DNA from: Petaurus breviceps papuanus
Taxonomy: Eukaryota > Chordata > Mammalia > Diprotodontia > Petauridae
Assembly (NCBI GenBank): GCA_028583685.1
Contig: JAMXIF010001194.1
Location: forward strand, 23,981,113-24,045,112
DNA: 64,000 nucleotides
Direction: 5' to 3'
Shown piece by piece: positions 30,585-40,030 of the stretch (position 1 is its first letter; each line of letters starts with the position of its first letter). The position numbers were made by a program, and so were the translations under genes. Under the pieces are notes generated by a model. It was not told the DNA's origin and made no database searches. It was given only the letters and a program-made list of their open reading frames with translations.

Positions 30585-30875
30585 GGAAGTGTGAGATCAT
30601 CCTACCAGCCACCCATGTCTTTTCTTCTCCAAGATAAATGTCCCCATTCCTCGAATCATTTCAAGTTCCCTCATCATACTGGTAATTCTCTACTTTTCAG
30701 TATCCCTCTGGAAACTCACCCCACATATCCACTAACAAATTTTGCTACTAAATACAGTATTTCAAATGTGATCTGACCAGGACAGAGTGCAGTGAAATAA
30801 TCATCTCCCTTGTTTTGGAGTCTACGCTACTATAAATGCTACCTAAGATCCCATGACATTTCTTTAGTTTCAATC
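30585..30875 (-). mobile_element. CR1/L3-type LINE fragment
   Basis: TTCTTCTCCAAGATAAATGT, AATGTGATCTGACCAGGACA, GAGTGCAGTGAAATAATCAT and TCTACGCTACTATAAATGCT are the block just inside the fragments at 28955 and 57300. Confidence 0.75.
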
Positions 30876-30929
30876 AATTAAATCTTATATATTTAAATTA
30901 AATTATGATCAATTTAAGTTGATTTGGTA

Positions 30930-31130
30930 TTTTTTATCATGGGATCATAGAATAAAGCTAGAAAAGGCCTTAGAGGTCATAGAGTGCAACTCTTCATTTT
31001 ACAGATAAGAAAACTTAGGCTCATGGCCCTACAGCTAATAAATTTCAAAGGTAAGACTTGAATTCAGGTCTTCCTTATTCCAAATCTAACTCTCTATCCA
31101 TTACAACATGCTTCTGTCTCTTTTCCATTT
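30930..31130 (-). mobile_element. MIR-family SINE
   Basis: TGGGATCATAGAATAAAGCT, TTCATTTTACAGATAAGAAA, CTTGAATTCAGGTCTTCCTT and TCTCTATCCATTACAACATG. Confidence 0.75.
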
Positions 31131-31344
31131 ATGGAAAGGTTTTTTGATTTCATTTTGTTTTTTGCCATATCGAGCAAGAAAAATTTAGAAAGCAGTCCCC
31201 CTTGCCATCCAGCTCAAACTATTCTTTTTCTAAGCACAATGAGCTTCTTTAGATTGAAGCCCCATGTGCATCTGCCTCGTCTTCTTTTAGACTAGGACCC
31301 CCTTGAAGGTAGGACATGTGCCTACTCTTTATTCTGAGCTCCAG
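31131..31344. other. Unique interval
   Basis: No gene or known repeat recognised. Confidence 0.3.
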
Positions 31345-31500
31345 CCACCTGGTGTGATTATTTTAAGGTGCATAAAAAAACAGGGAACTCTCTAAAACTA
31401 TAATTTGCAAAGAAGTTGCCAAGCAACACTGTTGGAGGGAGTTTATGCGGTGGGAGCTCCCTATCCCAGTGAAATCACACTTCCATCCAAAAAAAAGAAA
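31345..31500 (-). mobile_element. Marsupial CORE-SINE 3' part
   Basis: CTATAATTTGCAAAGAAGTT, ACACTGTTGGAGGGAGTTTA and GAGCTCCCTATCCCAGTGAA resemble the family fragment at 11625. Strand is tentative. Confidence 0.5.
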
Positions 31501-31675
31501 AGCACAAAATTTTAATTTAAAAGAATGAGAAAACGTCCATGCTGGGATCAACAAATACTTGTTGCCTACCAGTACGTGGAGCTATCTTCCTGAGGGACTT
31601 CCTGCTGCCCCCAAGTCTCTTCCTAACTTTCCTTATAGGCCTTCTGTGAGATAGGTGGTTCCCGTTTCATCATCA

Positions 31676-31930
31676 GGCAGCCAGGTGATATGGCGGATAG
31701 AATGTTGGACTTGCAGTCTAGAAAACTTGAATTCAAATATAACCTCAGATATCCAATAGCTGTATGATCCTGGGTAAATCATGCAGCCTCTCTGAGCCAC
31801 AATTTTCTCATCTATAAAATGGGAATATAATAGCACCTACTTCAGAGTTGTTGTGAGGATCAAATAAGATAACATATGGAAAGTCCTTTGCAAGCCTTAA
31901 AGCCTTATATAAAAGCTAGCTATTACTATG
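31676..31930 (+). mobile_element. MIR-type SINE, near complete
   Basis: GGCAGCCAGGTGATATGGCG, GGATAGAATGTTGGACTTGC, TCTATAAAATGGGAATATAA, TCAGAGTTGTTGTGAGGATC and ATATAAAAGCTAGCTATTAC. Confidence 0.85.
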
Positions 31931-31958
31931 ATATGGTTGTGTTACCTAGGATCTAATC

Positions 31959-32154
31959 CAGGGTTGGGGAACCTGTGGCCTAGAGGCCACATGTGGCCCT
32001 CAAGGTCCTCAAGTGCAGCTCTTTGACTGAATCCAAACTTCACAGAACAAATCCCTTTAATAAAAGGATTTGTTCCATAAAACTTAGACTCAGTCAAAAA
32101 CCTACACTTGAGGACCTAGAAGGTCACATGTGACCTGCAGGTTCCTCACCCCTG
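31959..32154. mobile_element. hAT-type MITE, copy 1 (196 bp) with 8-bp TSD
   Basis: The element is an almost full-length palindrome. It begins CAGGGTTGGGGAACCTGTGG and its other end is the inverse form, CAGGTTCCTCACCCCTG. Internal arms AAATCCCTTTAATAAAAGGA mark the centre. ATCTAATC on the left (31951-31958) and ATCTAAAC on the right are an 8-bp target duplication, typical of hAT transposons. It has no coding capacity, so a partner transposase moved it. Confidence 0.85.
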
Positions 32155-32430
32155 ATCTAAACTGTGTTATCTGTAAAATGGAGATAAAAATACCTTTACT
32201 GCTGGCGATGCTCCCCAATCCCTATTGTACACTAGAAAAGCTGTGACTTACACAAAATTTGCATTCCCCCCAGCCCCAGGAATCACCATCAGAAAAAGTG
32301 CTTTCTTAACAACTGTCCTACAGAAATGTCATTATCTCCATCTCTAACTGGAATGCACATGTGAATACTGCACAAAAACATACACATATAGACATACATA
32401 TCGACATCTAATCCCTTAAGAATCCTGGAG
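32155..32430. other. Unique interval ending in a repeated insertion target
   Basis: The last 13 bases (AAGAATCCTGGAG) were duplicated by the next SINE. A TAGACATACATATCGACATC-like run occurs near 32390. Confidence 0.4.
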
Positions 32431-32532
32431 TGGATCGAATCCGGGCTCAGATACTTAGCACCACACCCAGAGATAACTGTCTGTGTAACCTTGAGCAAGT
32501 TACTTAACCCCAATTGCTTTAAAAAAAAAAAA
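32431..32532 (+). mobile_element. SINE, variant subfamily, 5'-truncated, TSD present
   Basis: TCGAATCCGGGCTCAGATAC, CACACCCAGAGATAACTGTC, CCTTGAGCAAGTTACTTAAC and CCCCAATTGCTTTAAAAAAA place it with the copies at 12431 and 39798. AAGAATCCTGGAG before and AAGAATACTGGAG after the A-run are its target duplication. Confidence 0.8.
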
Positions 32533-32544
32533 AAGAATACTGGA

Positions 32545-32689
32545 GGGGCAGCTAGGTGGTGCAGTGAATAGAGCACCAGCCCTGGAGTTAGGAGGACCTG
32601 AGTTCAAATCCTTAACACTGACTAGCCATGTGACCTTGGGCAAGTCACTTAATCCCAACTGCCCCTCCAAAAAGCAAAAAAGAAGAAGA
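32545..32689 (+). mobile_element. Marsupial SINE inserted at the same site, TSD present
   Basis: GGGGCAGCTAGGTGGTGCAG, TTAGGAGGACCTGAGTTCAA, TAGCCATGTGACCTTGGGCA and AATCCCAACTGCCCCTCCAA. AGAATACTGGA (32534-32544) and AGAATATTGGA (32690-32700) flank it. The left copy is the right-hand duplicate of the preceding SINE. Confidence 0.9.
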
Positions 32690-32780
32690 AGAATATTGGA
32701 AAATAGAATCACAGAATTGAAAGGAGCCTTCTGAAATCATCTAATCTAACCTATATAAAAGTGAACAAAAGTTCCCTCTG

Positions 32781-32866
32781 TGGGGGGCAGCTAGGTGGCA
32801 CAGTGAGTAGAGTGCCAGCCCTGGAGTCAGGAGGACCTGAGTTCGGATCCGGCCAATCTTAACACT

Positions 32867-32905
<39 letters not shown>

Positions 32906-32986
32906 AACAAACAAAAACCTAGCCATGTGATCTTGGGCAAGTTACTTAACCCCAACTGTCTTCCAAAAAGCAAAAAAATAAAAATA
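32781..32986 (+). mobile_element. Marsupial SINE with internal CA expansion, TSD present
   Basis: GGGGGGCAGCTAGGTGGCAC, GAGTCAGGAGGACCTGAGTT, then a CA array in place of the ACACTTACTAG region, then CCTAGCCATGTGATCTTGGG and ACTTAACCCCAACTGTCTTC. GTTCCCTCTG (32771-32780) and GTCCCCTCTG (32991-33000) are the target duplication in the CR1/L3. Confidence 0.9.
32866..32912 (+). repeat. (CA)n plus (CAAA)n array inside the SINE
   Basis: About 17 CA units then AAACAAACAAACAAAAAC. It arose by expansion of the AACACTTAACAC stretch of the host SINE, so it is a microsatellite younger than the SINE. Confidence 0.9.
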
Positions 32987-33217
32987 AAAAGTCCCCTCTG
33001 TTATATACCTAACCCATGATCATTCTGCCTTTTCTTGAAGGCCTCCAATGAGAAGGAACTCAATGTTTCCTGAGACAGTCTATGTCTCTTCCTGACAGCT
33101 CCAATTGTTAGGAAGTTTTTTCTTCCATTAGGCTTAGATCTGCCTGTTTGCAAACCTCTACTTTACATCTGCAACTATTAAATTTCATATTATTCCACTA
33201 GGCTCAATATTCTAACC

Positions 33218-33421
33218 CAGAGGTGGGAAACCTGAAGTCTCAAGGTCACATGTAGCCTTCTAGGTCCTCAGGTGCAGCCTTTTGACTGAGTCCAAGTTTT
33301 AGAGAACAAATCCTTTTCTTAAGGGGATTTGTTCTGTGAAGTTTGGATTTGGTCAAAGGGCCACCCCCAAGGACCTAGAGGGCCACATGTGGCTTCAAGG
33401 CCACAGGTTTCCCCACCCCTG
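33218..33421. mobile_element. hAT-type MITE, copy 2 (204 bp) with TSD
   Basis: CAGAGGTGGGAAACCTGAAG and its inverse end GGTTTCCCCACCCCTG flank an arm pair joined at TCCTTTTCTTAAGGGGATTT. TCTAACC occurs on both sides (33211-33217 and 33422-33428). It interrupts the CR1/L3, so it is younger than that element. Same family as 31959-32154. Confidence 0.85.
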
Positions 33422-33604
33422 TCTAACCTATCAATACATTTTTGTATCTTGAATAAAAAACATTATGCATCACTCCTAGATTTTTGTCACCTACAAATTT
33501 AAGGAACAAGTCCATCTAAACCTTTGTCTAGTCAGTCAGAAGCAAAGGACCCAGCATGGAAGTCAAGCTAAATGGCCTATAGACCACAGACTTCACTCTC
33601 TTTC

Positions 33605-33830
33605 TTATTTGCCTTTTTCTCATCATAAAATCATAGGTGTAAAATTGAAAGGGACCTTAGACATCATGTAGGCCAATCTCTTTATTTTATAGATGAGGAG
33701 AATGAAGGCCAGAGAGGGGACAAGACTTGTCCAAAGTCACACAGACAGCCTATAGCAGACCTGGGATTTGAACCAAGGTCCTGTCACTTTAAAATCAGAG
33801 CTCTTCCCACTGTGCCATGCTTTCTCCTAG
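33605..33830 (-). mobile_element. MIR-family SINE inside CR1/L3
   Basis: AAATCATAGGTGTAAAATTG, TTTATTTTATAGATGAGGAG, CAAAGTCACACAGACAGCCT, GGATTTGAACCAAGGTCCTG and TTCCCACTGTGCCATGCTTT. Confidence 0.8.
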
Positions 33831-34200
33831 TACTAAAGCATCTTCTCCATTCTTTACAATCTTCCAAAGGTCAATGACTAAAATCACTCAGTAATTCCAT
33901 CTCCCATCTCCTTCAAAAGTCTAGGATACAGTCCATGTGGCTTTGGTGATAATTCATCAAGATCATTGATGTACCCTCTTCCTATCTCTTGACTCATGGA
34001 AGTAAAATTAGAATGGAGCAGTTCTATCTTCTCTCCACTATTCTTTATCATGATTTCATCCACTTAAGTAGTGGTCCTATTCCATCTTGATCCTTCTCTT
34101 TTCCCTAACATAGCTTAAAAAAAACTTTTTCTTGTCCTTAGCATTCTTTACCAACCTTATGAGCTTTAGTGCTGCTGATACTATTCTAATAGGAATACAG

Positions 34201-34850
34201 AATAAACTACCTCCCTATAGCTCTTCAAGTCAAGGTCAGATGACTCCTTAAGGACCATTCTGTTGATTGGTGAGTCTCTGGCCCAGACCACCACATTATG
34301 AGGTATTTAGGCAATGTTTACTTCACTACTAACTTTATTCCTCATTTTCTAGACTTCTCCAACTTCTTTTTAGTAGCCTCTCTCTCTCCCTTCATCACTA
34401 ACCCCTATTTTTCAGTTCCCCTACTAGAATGTAAATTCCTTATTGGTATGGAGTATCTTGCTAGCTTGTATATTTGTCCCCTTCTACATCTAAATCTATG
34501 ACCCAATGATATTGGATTGAGCACAAAGTTTTTCCCACCACTATGCCATTCTCTCATGGATGAAGAGTTGTCCCACCAAAAATGTCACCATTGCTCTCAG
34601 AATTGTGCCCCAAAACAAAAGGATGTTGTTTGGAAGCTTGAATACATGGTGAGAATTCATTGCAAATTCTATTTGGGGAAATTTTATACCATTATTTAGG
34701 CCATAACCAAAAATGTTACATACTTGGTCATACATAACCCAAAGAGAAATTTTTCTAGAAATTAAGAATACTGATTTATTGTTTAGGTTTTAAATATGTT
34801 TTTAATTCTGCCCACTTTGGAATTGTTTCTTTCAATGTCACTCTAATTCC
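34201..34850. other. Unassigned AT-rich stretch
   Basis: Parts (for example CTAGAATGTAAATTCCTTAT near 34424) resemble an L2 tail, but not convincingly. Frames of 60-67 codons on both strands lack support. Confidence 0.35.
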
Positions 34851-34854
34851 ATTG

Positions 34855-35262
34855 CTAAGCATCTATCCTAAGGAGGTCAAAGATATAAATCCCAAAATAT
34901 TTATGGCAACACTTTTTAATAGCAAAATACTGGAGACAAAATGGATGTCCATTAATTAGTGTATGGCTAAACATACTGTGGTACATGAATGAGATGGAAT
35001 ATTACTGCAACATAAGAAACTATGGAGATTAAAGATATACGGAAGTATTAGATGACGTGAACTAATGCAAAGTGAAATAAGAAGAATTAGGAAAAAACAT
35101 TCAGTATCATTACAGCTTTACATCAGTGTAAACAGAAAGAAAAACAATAACGAAAAATCAAAACTGAATTCTGTGCAATTGTAATGATGAAATTTGACCA
35201 TGAAGAACAAATACATCTCTCTTCCTTCTTTGCAGAGGTGCAGGAGTAAAGATGTGGAATAT
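34855..35262 (+). mobile_element. L1 3' part
   Basis: CATCTATCCTAAGGAGGTCA, AATATTTATGGCAACACTTT, GATGGAATATTACTGCAACA and GAACTAATGCAAAGTGAAAT are ORF2 C-terminal and 3' blocks. Confidence 0.75.
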
Positions 35263-35264
35263 AT

Positions 35265-36620
35265 GATGTCAGACAGTCTCTTCTTGACAAATCCAATGGC
35301 CTTTTCTCAATCATGATTCTCCTTGACTTCTCTATAGCATTTAACACTATAGATTACCCTCTCCACCTGGACACTTTCTCCTCTCTAGATTTTCATGACA
35401 TTACTGTCTCCTGGTTCTCCCCTGTCTGACCTCTAATTCTTAGTCTCCTTCACTGGTTCTTCATCCATGCCACACTCACAAATCCTGAGTATCTTCCAAG
35501 GCTCTGACCTGGACTCCCCTGTCTTTTAAATCTACATTATCTCACTTGAAAATTTCATTATCTCAAAGGGTTCATTTGTTATATGTGTGCAGATGATTCC
35601 CAGATTTATATATCAAACCCTAATTTCTCTTTCCTGAGCCACAGTCATGAAACTCCAATTTTTGGAAATCTCAAATATCCCATCTTAAACTCAACACACC
35701 CAAAACAGAATCCATTATCTTTCCCCTAAAATCTCTCCACCTTCCAAACTTGCCTATAACTGTGGAGTACACCACCTTCCTCCCAACTAAATAGGCCCAC
35801 ATCAGCAGCATCCTCAATTCTTTACTCTAACTCCCCCCACATATCCAATCCACTATCAAATTTTGCCATGTTGACTTTTTCACAATATCTTAAGTGCATC
35901 CTCTTCTATCTAATAATACAGCCATGGCCCTAGATCAGGTCCCCATCAACTCTTATCTGGGCTATTGCAGTAGCCTTCTTTCTCCTCTTATGGCTTCAAG
36001 TTTCTCCTCTGCCAATCTCTCCTCCATTCAGCCTCCAAGGTGACTGATCTGACCATTTCGCCCTCCCCTTCTCGATGAGCTCCAGTAGCTCTTCATTACC
36101 TCCAAGTTCAAATAAAAACTCCTCTGTCTGATATTTAAAGCTTTTAATAGCCCAGCCCCTTCCTATCTTTTCAGTCTTCTCACACATTACTCCCTCCACC
36201 CACTTTATGACCCAGCCACACTACCCTACTTGCAGTTCCATCTCCTGATCCTGCATATTTACACTGACTATCCCCCATACACGGAATGCTCTGCCCCGTA
36301 AACACTGCCTTTTTAGTTTTCCTTGCTTCCTTTAAGGTTCAGTTCAAAGCCAGCTTCTTGCAGGAGCGCTTCTCAGGTTTCCCCAACCTTTCCCTTTCAT
36401 ATGACCTTTCCTCTACTATGTAAATATTTTGCATGTAACTACTTATTTATGTGAGCTCTTTATAAGAAGGTACATAGGTCATTTTGTTGTTTTTGTTTTG
36501 GATTTCGTTGTAGGGCTGTTTGTTTATTTGTGTGCCTTTCTGGGTATCCTCAGAGTTTATTTAGCACCATGCCTGACACATAGTAAACACTTAATGAGTG
36601 CTTTCTGACTAACCGACTCT
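35265..36620 (+). mobile_element. L2, 1.35 kb, with reverse-transcriptase remnant
   Basis: L2 is the ancient CR1-clade LINE of mammals. Here the 5' part still reads DFSIAFNTIDYPLHLD near 35320 and MCADDSQIYISNPNF at 35578-35622, the reverse-transcriptase active-site region (usual motif YADDTQLYIS). The first residue of the motif is Cys rather than Tyr, and the frame is broken elsewhere. Downstream come CTTATCTGGGCTATTGCAGT, TAATAGCCCAGCCCCTTCCT and a terminus at AACACTTAATGAGTGCTTTC. This is one of the longest uninterrupted L2 copies here. Confidence 0.9.
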
Positions 36621-36624
36621 TGAG

Positions 36625-37035
36625 GGCATGGTGGATAGAGAGAGTTGGATTTGAAGTCAGGAAGACCCGAGTTCGAAACCAGCCCAGATGTGGAGCATGT
36701 GTGACATGGAGCAAGTCTTTTCAACTTTCTTAGCCTGTATCCTCATAATAATAGTACCAATCTCAAAGTTATTATGATGATCAAATGAGAATATATTTAA
36801 GTACTTTGCAATCTTAAATTGATGGGGGCTTTTTGTTTTGTTTTGTTGCTTTTTTTGGAGTGGGGAAGGCAGGGCAATTGGGGTAAAGTGACTTGCCCAA
36901 GGTCACATAGCTAGTAAGTGGTAAGTGTCTGAATCCGGATTTGAACTCAGGTCCTCGTGACTCCAGAGCCAGTGCTCTATTCACTGTACCACCTAGCTGC
37001 CCCTAAATTGATGTTTAAATGCTATTGCTATTATT
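36625..37035 (+). mobile_element. MIR-type SINE split by a younger SINE
   Basis: GCATGGTGGATAGAGAGAGT, AGTCAGGAAGACCCGAGTTC, ATAATAGTACCAATCTCAAA and TACTTTGCAATCTTAAATTG, then after the insertion TTTAAATGCTATTGCTATTA. Confidence 0.8.
36825..37003 (-). mobile_element. Marsupial SINE, TSD present
   Basis: T-rich left end, GGCAGGGCAATTGGGGTAAA, CCCAAGGTCACATAGCTAGT, CGTGACTCCAGAGCCAGTGC and CTGTACCACCTAGCTGCCCC. TAAATTGATG flanks both ends (36815-36824, 37004-37013). Confidence 0.9.
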
Positions 37036-37190
37036 TATTTTGCTGAACTATTTTTCCTATCTTGTTTATTCTTTGTTTAATAGATGTTTCTCCACAGAAG
37101 AGAGGAAGAAGTATATGTTGAGAAACGAAGGTGGTATAAATAGAAAAGGTATCAATAAAATTATTATATTAAAATGAAATTAAATGTCAC
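37036..37190 (+). mobile_element. L1 3' terminus
   Basis: CTGAACTATTTTTCCTATCT, GAGGAAGAAGTATATGTTGA and GTATCAATAAAATTATTATA match the end of the L1 at 46755-47395. Confidence 0.6.
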
Positions 37191-37309
37191 TTTCTTCTCT
37201 TATAGCTATGATTCAATAGTTATCAAATACTTAAGTCAATCTCTTCTAATGTTGACAGGAGATGATTTGACTTCCTTTGTCTGAAATCTCCCAGAGATGC
37301 AGAGGAACT

Positions 37310-37625
37310 GAGGGAGAGAGGCTATGAAGGAAAGAGTATGTGAGGGAAAGGAGCAGATAAGGAGAAGGAATCAGACAGGGGGAGGAAAGGAGAACATAAG
37401 AGTGGAAAGTAGAAGAGAGGAAGGAAAGAGAGAGACAGGAAGAAAATGGGAAGAGAAGAGGAGAAAGGAAAAGAGAAGGAGAAATAGGAGAGGGGGAAAT
37501 GAGAAAAAGAGGAAAGAAGAAAGGAAATAGAGGGAAAAGGAGAGGCAGGGAAGAAAGAGAGAGAAGTCAGGGAGGGGAAAGGAAAGATAAGAGAAGGGAA
37601 GAAGAAACCAGTGGGCAACAAAAAG
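37310..37625 (+). repeat. Purine tract (GGAA/GAGA-rich)
   Basis: About 300 bp of almost pure A and G on the plus strand, with no fixed period. The 110-codon antisense frame (Ser/Phe/Pro/Leu) and the Arg/Glu/Lys frames on the plus strand come from this bias. Confidence 0.9.
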
Positions 37626-37639
37626 AAAAAAAGCTTTAC

Positions 37640-38155
37640 AGAGATAATTATCATACTAAAACAACATTTTCTTCTCTTTCTCTATCTTGACTTCAATCCT
37701 CAGCCTGGATCGGATAGACTCATCTATCGTAAACAATAAAAGTCTGCTCACAGAGCTGTAGGTCATCTGCTCTGTTCTCCAACTCCAAGCATATCACATT
37801 TCCTTATTTTTTTTAAAGATATTCTATAAGGGTGGCTCTTTTTAGAAATTCTTGGCTTAATCTTACCTGAATCCATCTCACATAGCACCAAGTCCATTTT
37901 CCCCTTGTCCTAGTCTTAGCATCACGACTGTTAATCCAAAGATGATCATAAAAACACATGATGGGCATAAGATGCTGCACTATGTCACCAACGATGACTT
38001 GTGCATGAGAAATGTTAGAAAAGCATCATCAAGGACACACATAAGCAAAAAAGGAGGTAGGTCAATAATATATTAAGAAGCAAGAGAAATAGGACAATCT
38101 GAAGACTGCACTGACATCCTCATAATATTAAAACATACCAAACACTCTCTTCTTC
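37640..38155. other. Unique noncoding stretch
   Basis: No known repeat or gene recognised. Confidence 0.4.
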
Positions 38156-38159
38156 CTAA

Positions 38160-38719
38160 CTTATTTAGGTTTGTCAAGGATACCGCCACCATCCTTCCAA
38201 TCACACAATCTCTGAGTCATCCTTGCCTCTTCCCCTCTCTTAGCCCTGACATCCAAACAGTTACAAGTCTTGTCAATTCTGCTTCTAGAGTACATCTCAC
38301 AACTGTCTTCATCCTTCTACTCACACAGTCACAACCCTGATTCAGTCCCTCATTACATTCTACCTGAACTAGTGCAATGGTCTCCTAATTGATCTGCTTG
38401 TCTCAAGTCCTTTCCCTCTCCCATCCATCCCTTACAGCCAAAGTGATTTTCCTAAAGCACTAGTCTTACCATGTCATTCTTCTGCTCGAGAAGTTCTGAT
38501 AGCTCTAGCATAAAATATAAACATTTCTATTGGGCATTTGAAACCCTTCACTATCTGGTCTCAGCTTATCTTTCCAGGTTTATTGCTTTCCTTGATTCAT
38601 TCATTCTGTGTCCTAGCCAACCTGACCTACTTGCTGTTACTTGCCATTTTACCTCCCATCCCCTATTTCTTAGAATGCCCTCCTTCTTTACCTCTGTCTT
38701 ATAAAATCCCTAGATTTCT
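38160..38719 (+). mobile_element. L2, left part of a copy split by L1
   Basis: AGTCATCCTTGCCTCTTCCC, AAGTCTTGTCAATTCTGCTT, ACTAGTGCAATGGTCTCCTA, GCCAAAGTGATTTTCCTAAA and GGGCATTTGAAACCCTTCAC follow L2 order up to the L1 target site. Confidence 0.85.
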
Positions 38720-38938
38720 CACTCTTGATTAGAAAAATGGAAATTTAAACAACTCCAAGATACCACCTCATAGTTGGCGGATTGGTTAATATGACAAAAA
38801 AAAAAAGAAAATGATAAATGTTGGAGAAGATATGGGAAAATTGGAATACTAAAGCATTGTTGGAGGAGTTGTGAACTGATCCAACCATTCTGTAGAACAA
38901 TTTGGGACTATGTCCAAAGCACTATAAACTGCATACTT

Positions 38939-39099
38939 GGGACAGCTAGGTGGTACGGTGAATAGAGCATCAGCCCTGGAGTCAGGAGGACCTGAGTTCA
39001 AATCCAGCCTCAGACATTTAACACTTACTAGACATGTGACCTTGGGCAAGTCACTTAACCCCAATTGACCTGCCTTCCTCCCTCCAAAAAAGCAAAAAA
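38939..39099 (+). mobile_element. Marsupial SINE in L1, TSD present
   Basis: GACAGCTAGGTGGTACGGTG, GAGTCAGGAGGACCTGAGTT and GGGCAAGTCACTTAACCCCA. ACTGCATACTT on the left (38928-38938) and CTCTGCATACTCT on the right are the duplicated target in the L1 coding region. Confidence 0.9.
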
Positions 39100-39797
39100 A
39101 CTCTGCATACTCTTTGATCCAGCAATGCCACTACTAGGTCTGTATCCAAAAGAGATCATAAAAAAGGGAAAAGGATTGATATGTACAAAAATATTTATAG
39201 CAGCTCTTTTTATGGTGGCAAAGAATTGGAAATTGAGGGGAGGCCCATCAATTGAGGAATGACTGAACAAGTTGTGGCATATGAATTTAATGGAATAATC
39301 TTGTTCTATAAGAAATGATAAGCAGGCAGATTTCAGAAAAACCTGGAAAAACTTGCATAGACTGAAGCTAATTGAAGTGAGCAGAACCGGGAAAACATTG
39401 TACACAGTAGCAACAACACTGTGTGATGATCAGCTTTGATAGACTTTGAGAAACTTTTGCTCTTCTCAGCAATGCAATGATCTAAGACAATTCCAAGGGA
39501 TTCATGGTGAAAAATGCTATCCACATTCAGAGAAAGAACTATGGAGTCTGAATGCAGATCGAAGCAGACTATTTTCTTTTGTTGTTGCTGTTGTGGTTAT
39601 TTTGATTTGTTTTTTCCTTCTTGTGGTTTTTCCCTTTTATTCTGATTCTTCTTTGACAACATGACTAATGTGAAAATATCCTTAACATGATTGTACATGT
39701 ATAACCTATATCAGATTGCATGCCATCTTGGGGAGAGGGGAGGGGAGAGAGGAAGGGAAAAATTTGAAACTCAAAATTTTGTAAAAGTGAATGTTGA

Positions 39798-39950
39798 GGG
39801 GCAGCCAGGTAGCACAGCGAGTAAGAGCACTGGCTCCAGTGTCGGGATGACCTGGGGATCAAATCTGGGCTCCGATACTCATCACCACACCCAGAAATAA
39901 CTGGCCAGTGTAACCTTGAGCAAGTTACTTAACCCTGATTGCTTTAAAAA
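39798..39950 (+). mobile_element. SINE, variant subfamily, in L1 3' region, TSD present
   Basis: GGGGCAGCCAGGTAGCACAG, GAGTAAGAGCACTGGCTCC, GGGATGACCTGGGGATCAAA, CACACCCAGAAATAACTGGC and CCCTGATTGCTTTAAAAAAA. The perfect 15-bp AAAAGTGAATGTTGA flanks it (39783-39797, 39951-39965), so it is recent within the L1. Confidence 0.95.
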
Positions 39951-40030
39951 AAAAGTGAATGTTGAAAACTATCTTTGCATATAATTAGGGGGGATAATAC
40001 TATTAAGTGGAGGGAAATCCCTAGATTTCT

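Larger units (their letters stand above)
32701..34200 (-). mobile_element. CR1/L3-type LINE with several nested insertions
   Basis: Antisense blocks appear in consensus order: GAATTGAAAGGAGCCTTCTG (32714), GACAGCTCCAATTGTTAGGA (33096), CTAACCTATCAATACATTTT (33423), TTTGTCACCTACAAATTTAA (33483), ATTGATGTACCCTCTTCCTA (33965) and TTTTCTTGTCCTTAGCATTC (34127). SINE 32781-32986, MITE 33218-33421 and MIR 33605-33830 interrupt it. All frames are lost. Confidence 0.8.
38720..40014 (+). mobile_element. 5'-truncated L1 with 16-bp TSD, carrying two SINEs
   Basis: The perfect 16-bp AAATCCCTAGATTTCT flanks the element (38704-38719 and 40015-40030). L1 ORF2 C-terminal residues are readable as LCILFDPAMPLLGLYPKEI (about 39107-39165) and CTKIFIAALFMVAKNWKLRG, then the 3' untranslated part to ATAATACTATTAAGTGG. 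SINEs sit at 38939-39099 and 39798-39950. It is the clearest insertion record in the window. Confidence 0.95.

Noticed and set aside
32866-32912. CRISPR-like regular repeats (also 16063-16171 and 40395-40435)
   Set aside because: Simple microsatellites without spacers, in a vertebrate setting.
37322-37654. 110-codon Ser/Phe/Pro/Leu frame and the opposite Arg/Glu/Lys frames
   Set aside because: Produced by the purine-only strand; a stop codon is unlikely in such DNA whatever its function.
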